Source of the DNA: Candidatus Obscuribacterales bacterium
GTDB taxonomy: Bacteria > Cyanobacteriota > Vampirovibrionia > Obscuribacterales > Obscuribacteraceae
NCBI GenBank assembly: GCA_021732245.1
Contig: JAKFVJ010000364.1
Location: 1 to 7,189 of the forward strand
DNA: 7,189 nucleotides
Direction of reading: 5' to 3'
In this document: positions 1 to 5,990 of the stretch, piece by piece
Position numbering within the stretch: position 1 is the first letter of the stretch
Layout of the letters: each line of letters begins with the position of its first letter
Translations under genes and position numbers: made by a program
The notes under the pieces: model-generated
Database searches by the model: none
Told to the model about the DNA's origin: nothing
What the model saw: only the letters and a program-made list of their open reading frames with translations

Positions 1-117
1 CTTTTACAACGTATTAACCAGGTAAATTGTCGTTTAAATCTTAACCCTGAAAGGGTAGTTCAGTCATGGCCGGGGGATAAGATTGACATGAAGACTAATT
101 TTATGACGCAGGTGTAA
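1..117 (+). CDS. C-terminal fragment of an unidentified protein
   Basis: Frame 1 is open from the window edge to a TAA at 115-117 and encodes the last 38 residues of a protein, beginning LLQRINQV and ending MKTNFMTQV. It has no stop codon and an ordinary amino-acid mix, with a polar, mildly basic tail and no membrane segment. The frame of the downstream LCP gene contains several stops across the same stretch, so frame 1 is the likely coding frame here. The stop is followed after one base by the TTG start of the LCP gene, which suggests translational coupling in one operon. The fragment is too short for me to recognise the family, and I assign no function. Confidence reflects the short length. 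Confidence 0.6.
   Translation, partial: LLQRINQVNCRLNLNPERVVQSWPGDKIDMKTNFMTQV
110..114 (+). promoter_or_regulatory. Shine-Dalgarno site for the TTG-started LCP gene
   Basis: The sequence AGGTG matches the anti-Shine-Dalgarno core and lies four bases before the TTG at 119. It overlaps the last codons of the upstream gene. It supports TTG as the start: the reading frame has a stop at 104-106 and no ATG or GTG between that stop and position 119. The spacing is somewhat short, so initiation may depend on coupling to the upstream gene. Confidence 0.5.
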
Positions 118-118
118 T

Positions 119-1498
119 TTGAGAGTCAGCGATCCTACTTCGCCTCCATTTTTCCTCTGGCAAGCACTGATAGCAGTGCTGATGGGCATCTTGACGGGCG
201 CTTTGCTCTTCAACCTGTCAAGTCACGCTCGCGCAGCTCTTCCTCATCTTCCCACACCCATCAAGGAAGCGCTGGCTGCTAAACCGGCGCCTCCGTCAAT
301 TCCAATTTTGCCCAATCTTGACAAGCGGATGGTTATCCTGCTTATGGGGGTGGATTCTAATGGTCCTAATTGCCAAAGATATGTCGGCACTCGTTCCGAC
401 ACGATGATGCTGGCAAGCATCGACCCGGCTACTAAACAAGTCGGACTTATCAGCATCCCTAGAGACAGCCGTGTAATCATTCCAAGAGGACATGGCTTCA
501 GCAAAATAAACTCGGCGCACGCTTTGGGCGGGCCAACGTTAGCGATGGAAGCGGTAAGCCAAAACTTTGACGTCAATATTGACCACTATGTAGTTATCGA
601 TACTGTCGGCTTGAAAAAGGTCTGCGAGTTTTTAGGACCATGCGAAGTGCTGGTTGAAAAAGAAATGCACTATGTTGATCACACAGCCAAACTCAATGTA
701 GATTTGAAACCTGGATTGCATACTCTGAGCCCAGTGGAAATGGAAGAGTATGTCCGTTTTCGTCATGATCCTCGCGGTGATATTGGGCGCATGGAGCGTC
801 AGCAGTGGTTTTTGAGACAAGTGGCACACAAACTAAAAGAGCCGCAAGTATTGCTACGCATTCCTGAGCTAATGGGATTGGCTAATGAATTTGTATCTAC
901 GGATCTTTCACTGGATCAAATGGCTCGCTTGCTTTCTTTCGGCAGAGAAATTGAACCGCATCAAATTGTCACTGCTACATTGCCCGGTGAAGGCGCCATG
1001 ATAGGCGGTATAAGCTATTGGTTGCCGGATATGAAAGCCAGTCGCATCGCTATAGATAGGCTAGTCGGCACCAACGAACAAGTTCTTGCAACAGAGACAA
1101 GTCCAGCAGAAGTTGTCACCAATAAACCAATTCGTGTTTCCATTCGCTACCCACGTGGCTGTGAGAAGGTAGCTGACTATTTCGAGACAAAGTTGACGGA
1201 AGCCGGATACAAGGTTCGCTATAAATGGCGTGTTGACGAAATTGAATGCCGCCACGAAGAAATAATTGCGCACAGTTCTCGTGCAAGCCAGGAAAATACC
1301 AACGAGCTGAGAAAAGTTCTTCCGCAGATGGAGAAATGGCCCACTGTCGTCAATCCGGAATCCCGTTCATACACCGATTTCACTTTGGTGATTTCACCGA
1401 ATGTAATGCAGTCAATGGCGGATATTTTCCCACCGCCGGCCGATAGCGCATTTGCAACGCCTGTAGTCTCGCACGTTCGTGCACCTGTTTTGCAATAG
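119..1498 (+). CDS. LytR-CpsA-Psr (LCP) family cell-wall glycopolymer transferase with LytR_C domain
   Basis: LCP enzymes move undecaprenyl-pyrophosphate-linked glycopolymers onto peptidoglycan (or related acceptors) on the outer face of the cytoplasmic membrane. The 459-aa product has a short cytoplasmic N-terminus, one hydrophobic segment at about residues 11-31, a proline-rich linker (about 45-66), and then the catalytic domain. Visible family motifs are ILLMGVDS (73-80), RSDTMMLASIDP (92-103), IPRDSRV (113-119), KINSAHALGGP (129-139) and RFRHDPRGDIGRMERQQ (213-229). These supply the Arg/Asp residues that bind pyrophosphate and metal in characterised members. Residues about 336-430 resemble the LytR_C domain often found C-terminal to LCP. 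The TTG start keeps the membrane anchor; the first internal ATG (residue 22) would cut through it. The gene lies one base after the preceding stop and 22 bases before the next gene, so it is probably an operon member. The acceptor polymer cannot be told from sequence. Several extracytoplasmic cysteines (85, 169, 175, 348, 377) could form disulfides; that is inference. Confidence 0.96.
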   Translation: MRVSDPTSPPFFLWQALIAVLMGILTGALLFNLSSHARAALPHLPTPIKEALAAKPAPPSIPILPNLDKRMVILLMGVDSNGPNCQRYVGTRSDTMMLASIDPATKQVGLISIPRDSRVIIPRGHGFSKINSAHALGGPTLAMEAVSQNFDVNIDHYVVIDTVGLKKVCEFLGPCEVLVEKEMHYVDHTAKLNVDLKPGLHTLSPVEMEEYVRFRHDPRGDIGRMERQQWFLRQVAHKLKEPQVLLRIPELMGLANEFVSTDLSLDQMARLLSFGREIEPHQIVTATLPGEGAMIGGISYWLPDMKASRIAIDRLVGTNEQVLATETSPAEVVTNKPIRVSIRYPRGCEKVADYFETKLTEAGYKVRYKWRVDEIECRHEEIIAHSSRASQENTNELRKVLPQMEKWPTVVNPESRSYTDFTLVISPNVMQSMADIFPPPADSAFATPVVSHVRAPVLQ

Positions 1499-1520
1499 AC
1501 AACTTAGAAAGAACCACTAA

Positions 1521-2069
1521 ATGCTTGGAAAAACGCTCGAGGATCCATCAGTAATAAATTTTCTTGCGCGTTTTAATTTCGAACCGCAACACAACAAACC
1601 ATTTGAAGGTGGCTTCACGAATGTTGCCTTCGGGACGTCCATGCGTCAGTACATCGTTCCTATCTATTTTCTTCTCAACGGACAGGGTGAGATTGAAACA
1701 GTAAAGTTGTTTATGGAGCGTGAGTTTGCTGACGATGCCGAACTTTCACCGGCTGCCTACGAAATAACAAAAACATTTTTGGCTACTTTCATGCCAAGTC
1801 CACTGTCCCAGGAGCTTATCAATGAACTTACCTGGAGGAATTTCAAGGGCGGAGTGGCTTATACTGAATTCTCCGACATTTTGCCGGAGCAGTTGCCTGC
1901 TGACGCAGCACCAAGTTTTTTGACTCTCATAGGTGAACAGGACAGCTGCCGGCAGGAAAATCCTGACGGAACAACACTACTATTAGAAAACACAGTTGTC
2001 CAAAATGGTAAGCGCTATGTGTCGGTTTATGCCTGCACACCGAATGGCTATGCTGCTTTGTTTGGCTAG
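1521..2069 (+). CDS. Hypothetical 182-aa soluble protein
   Basis: I do not recognise this family. The product starts MLGKTLEDPSVINFLARF and has no signal peptide or transmembrane segment, so it is probably cytoplasmic. The first half alternates short hydrophobic strands with charged stretches (IVPIYFLLN at 46-53, then an acidic helix-like region at 57-75). The segment SPAAYEITKTFLATF (76-90) looks helical. The second half contains FLTLIGEQ (133-140) and RYVSVYAC (165-172), which read as beta strands, so a compact alpha/beta fold is plausible. There are only two cysteines (143, 172) and no nucleotide-binding or metal motif. The ATG is preceded by a purine-rich AGAAAGAA at 1506-1513, a weak ribosome binding site. 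It follows the LCP gene by 22 bases in the same direction and is likely co-transcribed. It overlaps the first unit of a 14-bp repeat at its stop codon. Confidence 0.82.
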   Translation: MLGKTLEDPSVINFLARFNFEPQHNKPFEGGFTNVAFGTSMRQYIVPIYFLLNGQGEIETVKLFMEREFADDAELSPAAYEITKTFLATFMPSPLSQELINELTWRNFKGGVAYTEFSDILPEQLPADAAPSFLTLIGEQDSCRQENPDGTTLLLENTVVQNGKRYVSVYACTPNGYAALFG

Positions 2070-2101
2070 TTAAATCCGGCTAGCTGAATCTGGTTAGTTG
2101 G
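2064..2101. repeat. 14-bp imperfect tandem repeat, about 2.7 copies
   Basis: Three successive units begin GGCTAGTTAAATCC (2064-2077), GGCTAGCTGAATCT (2078-2091) and GGTTAGTTGG (2092-2101, incomplete). The array covers the stop codons of both convergent genes: TAG at 2067-2069 on the plus strand and TAA at 2096-2094 on the minus strand. It may be a small slippage duplication at the 3' ends. A five-base stem GCTAG/CTAGC (2065-2069 with 2080-2084) can form, but it is weak and has no T-run, so it is not called a terminator. Confidence 0.6.
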
Positions 2102-2756
2102 ACAACCAGCGTATTGTGCCATCTTCAATGTTGCGAATGCCGCCGACGATTAGCAGTTTCTTTTGCTTAACCAAGTCTGTAAGTCCTGGGCTGTTTTTCC
2201 TTATTTCGGCAATGGAGTTGCGCACGTTGTCTTCAATTGCCGCGTTTAGAAGGTCATTGCCCTTGAGTTCCGGATGACTCTTTTTTGTTTTATCAGTTGT
2301 CGGTGTTATCAATGCCATCAGTTTTGGTAAGCTGCCTTTCAAGGCTGCCCCTGATACTGCGCCGTCTACAGCTCCGCATTGTGTGTGTCCTAATACGACA
2401 ATAAGAGGAGTCTTGACGTACTTAACACCATATTCAATCGAAGCTAATTCAGCAATTGCACAGACGTTGCCGGCTACTCTGACAACAAACAAGTCGCCAA
2501 AGCCTTGGTCGAAAACCACTTCTGGAGGCACGCGTGCATCTGCGCAACCGAGAATAGTGGCAATTGGTTTTTGCCCGTTGAGTGCCGTTTGTTGCCTCTT
2601 TGCCGCATCGAAACGGGGATGAATGCTTTTGCCGGCAAGGTAGCGTTTGTTGCCTTCTTTTAGTCTGTCCCAGACTTGCTGTGGCGTTGACTCGGCATAA
2701 CAGGCCAAGCTCGAGCTAAGTGCTAAAGCAATTGCCGCAAGACTTGCTGCTTTCAT
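2094..2756 (-). CDS. Exported beta-class carbonic anhydrase
   Basis: The product catalyses reversible hydration of CO2 to bicarbonate. The 220-aa protein carries the beta-class zinc site: Cys71 and the Asp73-Arg75 dyad in CADARVPPE (71-79), and His124 and Cys127 in GHTQCGAV (123-130). The conserved GDLFVVRVAGNV (87-98) lies between them. Length and the C-terminal pattern IVGGIRNIEDGTIRWL fit the family. The first 21 residues form a typical signal peptide: Lys2, a hydrophobic core (3-18), and a plausible cut after CYA21. The mature enzyme would therefore act outside the cytoplasm, probably in the periplasm. Cys19 in SLAC is a poor lipobox, so a lipoprotein is less likely. The usual CxDSR serine is alanine here, which leaves the dyad intact. 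It lies 18 bases after the HerA-like gene and is probably the last gene of that operon. A role in CO2 retention, pH control or carboxylase supply is inference. Confidence 0.96.
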   Translation of the reverse strand: MKAASLAAIALALSSSLACYAESTPQQVWDRLKEGNKRYLAGKSIHPRFDAAKRQQTALNGQKPIATILGCADARVPPEVVFDQGFGDLFVVRVAGNVCAIAELASIEYGVKYVKTPLIVVLGHTQCGAVDGAVSGAALKGSLPKLMALITPTTDKTKKSHPELKGNDLLNAAIEDNVRNSIAEIRKNSPGLTDLVKQKKLLIVGGIRNIEDGTIRWLSN

Positions 2757-2762
2757 TGATTG

Positions 2763-2768
2763 TCCTTT
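2763..2768 (-). promoter_or_regulatory. Shine-Dalgarno site of the carbonic anhydrase gene
   Basis: On the minus strand AAAGGA stands six bases before the ATG at 2756-2754, inside the 18-base gap after the HerA-like gene's stop. It is a good ribosome binding site. It fixes the start at the methionine that provides the full signal peptide. Confidence 0.75.
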
Positions 2769-2774
2769 CTTGAA

Positions 2775-5700
2775 TTATTCTTGTTGCTGTTGTTCTTCTT
2801 GCATTTCCTCTTCGCCTTCGTTGAGGAAACCTTCGAGTGCCTGACGGACTTTATGCAAGAGAACTATTTGAGCATCTGTAGAAAGTTGTTGTTCTTTGAT
2901 CAAATGCACTGCTAAACAGAATGCCAAATCCACATCTAATTGACCGACAAGGCGCTCGGAAAGCAGGCGGCAGAACCACGCCGCGGCATCTGATGCCGAA
3001 GTGTCTTTGCGGTTGATTGAGGTGTTGAAGTCGTATTTGATTTTGGGATCACGGACAACTTCGTTGACTTCGAATCTATAGAGGCATTTAGATGTGCACG
3101 GGCCGCAAGTAGGCAGTGGTCCTTGATCACGTTTATGCAAATCCAGGAAGTCTTCACGCCATTGCCTGAGCACGCTCATGTCAATTCTACGGTTGACTTC
3201 CGTTGGCTGGAAGGCCGGACGTAATAAATCCAGCCAGCGCATGTGTTGTTCGCGGACTTGATCGTAGTACCAGTAATTTTCTTCGCCTTTGCGTTCAAAA
3301 TAACGCTCTGATGCCTGTGTCAGCACACACCAGGTGATTCCCGGCAAGTTGCCGGATCTTGCGCGACCACCGATTACACGCTGAATTTCGCTGATTATTT
3401 TGGGACGAAATTGTACTAGCTGAGTCAGGTCTTTGATAGTGGATAATACATAACGATTGAACACTTGGCGGAACTGTGGATCGTCAGCCACGGGGACAGC
3501 AGTGTCGTAAATTTGTGAATCGCAACGGTTTAGGCAGAAGCGACAGCCGAGGAATTTGTCGAAGTTCTCGGTTACATTTAATCCCTTCATGGCGTCGCGC
3601 ACTATTTGATCAGATTCTGCCGGTGTTTCAGGTGGTGGTACAGAGGCAGTCTTGTCATACATGATAGCTAGGTGAAATGGTTGTTCCATGCGCTCGGCAT
3701 AAACAATTGCTCTACCTGTTCCTAAGGCTGTGACGTGGCGCTTTTGAATGTCGTCTAAATTCATGGCGCCGCCCATGGAATCGCGGTCGTCTGTAGCCAC
3801 GATGCGGTGCATAATTTTTAAGTTGGTGTTTTTCAATGCTTCCGGTGCTAGTTTGTTCGGGATTTGGTCGGCGATGATGAAGCCTTGTCCGTATGAACGA
3901 ATTTCTGCCAGCATGTTGGTGAAGAATTCAACGGCTTTGCCGGCTGGGTTGGCTGATTCTGAGCTCTGCCCGGTAGGTATATTCTTCAACAGTCGGTGAG
4001 CTTCTTCGACAAGCATGACGTGTTGCAACTCGTCGTGCGGTCCTAGGGATTCACGATATTCATATAAGAACACCAAAAGCATACCCATTAGGAATGACTT
4101 TTCGCTGTCTTCCGAGACCATTTTAAGTTCGACAACTGTGGGGCGCCCGAAGAGAATTTCCGGTGGAATAGAACGCCTTGTATTGAGCATCTGCCCTTTA
4201 CCGCCAATGAGCAAGGAACCAATACGAGCTTTCAGAGCTGCCTGTACGTCAGGTCCAATTCTTTCTGAATAGCCAAAACTCTCTGTAATCGGATCGATGA
4301 TTTCAAATAGATCCTTCATTGTCGGATATATTTCCGGCGGGCAATCAGGATCGCCAGGACTCATGCCTGGTGGTAAGCGACGATTGACGTTTTGCACTAG
4401 ATCCCAGCCGCGTACGTTGTAAATGGCGTTCAAGGCTTTTTCCAGAACCTGTGGCATTGGTGCGTACATTTCAAAACTGGCGTTGAATACTGATTTCAAA
4501 GCGTCCAAGTGAGTCTGTACTTTGACGCCTTTCATGATTTCAAAAGGGTTCAGGCGGAACGGTGAAACCGTCTCATCACCCAATGAAAATGCTTGACCGA
4601 CTCCCTTGAAAGTCTCGGACATCAGCATCATATGCCGGTATTCTGACTTAGCCGGCTCAATGACCATGAAAGGAACTTTGTATTTCCAGAGTTGGTTTAA
4701 CAGATAGAAACAAGTGTTAGTTTTACCGCCGCCGGTTACGCCGCAGATAATAGTGTGCTTCTGTAGTGCATCGACATCTACGTAATACAAATTACCTGTA
4801 TCTACGCCTCTATCCAGCACGTTGCCAACTGCAATAACACGCTCCGGGTTTTTTGGTGGAATATCAGCCAAACTAAATTCTGCCGATCGTCGTACACGAA
4901 AGCCGGGCATTTCCCGCTTTGGTAGATGTATATAGGCCGATAGCATGCGGGAATTTAAGGGTGTGACAAAGCGATAACCAAGCAGCTGCGAAACATTCTC
5001 TCCAGAGCGCGTGTTGGACAAGAGTCCAAATTGTTCCGCGTGCGGCTTAAGTCCGGTGAATTCGTGCGTGCGTAATGGTGTTGGTCTACTGGTCTCGTCA
5101 ACGTAAGTAGCACGAATAAGCGACTGGAGACGGACAAAGACAGATTTATCTGGAGCAAAGAAATATACACCTACCTGCCAGCTGCCGATTGCGGTTCCTA
5201 ATTGCAAATGCTTCAGATAGGAGTCTTGTAGTTCAAGGTAGTATTTGATCTTTTTCTTCTTTTCCGGATCTTCGCTTTCTTGAGCTCGCTGAATTTGATC
5301 GACAACGGTGAATTCTTCCTTGCTGACATATTGTGATGGAACAGGAAAAGCCAGGACCAGTATGCCGAAGTTATGACCTTGCAATCCGTTAGCAATGCGC
5401 TCAATCTGCTCGGATTCCATCGTGTCGCCGCCGGCACTTTTTAGTGCCGGAATGCCGGTTGTGATACCAACATTGGCGGTTAAAGGAGCAATCATTTCTT
5501 TGATTTGATCGCTGGAGAAGGCATCTTTGTGGATATCGACGCCGTTATAAACGCTATGCAAAATAGATTTGACGGTTGTGTATGAGACTTGGGCGGAGTC
5601 ATCGCCATTGGCGCCTTCCGAAATCGATGGAACGGACATGCCCATGTAGTAATTGACGCCCGTCTTACTGCCTAGAATGAGAAAGCTTAAGTTGGACTTC

Positions 5701-5984
5701 TGACTGTGCAGTCCTGCTAAGGCATCTTCCATCAGGTACATGCGCTGCGGCATTTGATTGGGGTCGTTTTTCGGTTGTTGATTCTGGTTCTGCTGCTGCT
5801 TTTCTCGCTCTATATCCCAAGTGCGTAAGATGCCATCAATACGCACAAAAGTAAGCCCAGGAATAGGCCAGCTCTGAACCTCCATAGGATTTGGTGGCTC
5901 GGTTTCCAAGATGTCGAGATCGTATCGCCGAAGCTCGGCAATACGCTCTTCCCAAATATTCCGGTTTCCGCCTGTTGATTCCAT
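2775..5984 (-). CDS. HerA/DUF87-type P-loop ATPase with C-terminal cysteine clusters
   Basis: Members of the HerA/FtsK superfamily form hexameric rings that move DNA or protein. This 1069-aa product has an N-terminal region (about 1-390) with a Gln/Asn-rich linker (63-70), then a RecA-like core. Walker A is GVTGGGKT (415-422, at 4719-4742). The Walker B-like strand is VMLVEEAHRLL (656-666, about 3987-4019), with Glu where Asp is usual. After it comes RSYGQGFIIADQIPNKL (696-712), holding a likely arginine finger and the conserved Gln707, and then NTNLKIMHRI. The region after about 800 is not standard HerA. It contains two CX2CX3C clusters (Cys814/817/821 and Cys960/963/967), suggesting zinc or iron-sulfur binding, and ends in an acidic, Gln-rich tail. 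No membrane segment was seen, so it is probably cytoplasmic or bound to a partner. It starts six bases after the VirD4-like gene's stop, with GGGAAGG at 5996-6002 as a probable ribosome binding site. A bona fide HerA-NurA repair role is unlikely given the size and the lack of nurA nearby. A transfer, secretion or defence motor is possible. Confidence 0.92.
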   Translation of the reverse strand: MESTGGNRNIWEERIAELRRYDLDILETEPPNPMEVQSWPIPGLTFVRIDGILRTWDIEREKQQQNQNQQPKNDPNQMPQRMYLMEDALAGLHSQKSNLSFLILGSKTGVNYYMGMSVPSISEGANGDDSAQVSYTTVKSILHSVYNGVDIHKDAFSSDQIKEMIAPLTANVGITTGIPALKSAGGDTMESEQIERIANGLQGHNFGILVLAFPVPSQYVSKEEFTVVDQIQRAQESEDPEKKKKIKYYLELQDSYLKHLQLGTAIGSWQVGVYFFAPDKSVFVRLQSLIRATYVDETSRPTPLRTHEFTGLKPHAEQFGLLSNTRSGENVSQLLGYRFVTPLNSRMLSAYIHLPKREMPGFRVRRSAEFSLADIPPKNPERVIAVGNVLDRGVDTGNLYYVDVDALQKHTIICGVTGGGKTNTCFYLLNQLWKYKVPFMVIEPAKSEYRHMMLMSETFKGVGQAFSLGDETVSPFRLNPFEIMKGVKVQTHLDALKSVFNASFEMYAPMPQVLEKALNAIYNVRGWDLVQNVNRRLPPGMSPGDPDCPPEIYPTMKDLFEIIDPITESFGYSERIGPDVQAALKARIGSLLIGGKGQMLNTRRSIPPEILFGRPTVVELKMVSEDSEKSFLMGMLLVFLYEYRESLGPHDELQHVMLVEEAHRLLKNIPTGQSSESANPAGKAVEFFTNMLAEIRSYGQGFIIADQIPNKLAPEALKNTNLKIMHRIVATDDRDSMGGAMNLDDIQKRHVTALGTGRAIVYAERMEQPFHLAIMYDKTASVPPPETPAESDQIVRDAMKGLNVTENFDKFLGCRFCLNRCDSQIYDTAVPVADDPQFRQVFNRYVLSTIKDLTQLVQFRPKIISEIQRVIGGRARSGNLPGITWCVLTQASERYFERKGEENYWYYDQVREQHMRWLDLLRPAFQPTEVNRRIDMSVLRQWREDFLDLHKRDQGPLPTCGPCTSKCLYRFEVNEVVRDPKIKYDFNTSINRKDTSASDAAAWFCRLLSERLVGQLDVDLAFCLAVHLIKEQQLSTDAQIVLLHKVRQALEGFLNEGEEEMQEEQQQQE
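3084..3107 (-). other. Second CX2CX3C cysteine cluster of the HerA-like protein
   Basis: The codons encode CGPCTSKC (residues 960-967). The spacing is identical to the cluster at residues 814-821, from which it is separated by about 140 residues rich in Arg and aromatic residues. The repeated spacing suggests either two separate metal centres or a shared one. This is inference from cysteine pattern only. Confidence 0.6.
3522..3545 (-). other. First CX2CX3C cysteine cluster of the HerA-like protein
   Basis: The codons encode CRFCLNRC (residues 814-821), about 150 residues after the Walker B strand and just past the ATPase core. The spacing suits a metal site that needs one further ligand, perhaps from the second cluster or from Cys886, Cys1005 or Cys1023. 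The metal type cannot be told from sequence. Confidence 0.6.
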
Positions 5985-5990
5985 CAGTAA

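Noticed and set aside
244..576. Antisense open frame (110 aa) opposite the LCP gene, with similar short ones at 296-520, 632-829 and 1061-1273
   Set aside because: They lie opposite strongly conserved LCP motifs, have no recognisable protein features or ribosome binding sites, and are explained by shadow coding.
2065..2084. Possible terminator hairpin between the convergent genes
   Set aside because: The stem is only five base pairs with a ten-base loop and no following T-run on either strand. It is better explained by the 14-bp repeat.
2698..2712. Lipoprotein lipobox in the carbonic anhydrase leader (SLAC, Cys19)
   Set aside because: The -3 residue is Ser rather than Leu/Val/Ile, and a normal signal peptidase I site after Ala21 fits better. 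Not excluded.
2775..5984. FtsK/SpoIIIE chromosome translocase as identity of the large ATPase
   Set aside because: There are no N-terminal membrane helices and no C-terminal winged-helix gamma domain. The motif pattern EEAH...ADQIPNKL and the N-terminal region fit HerA/DUF87 better.
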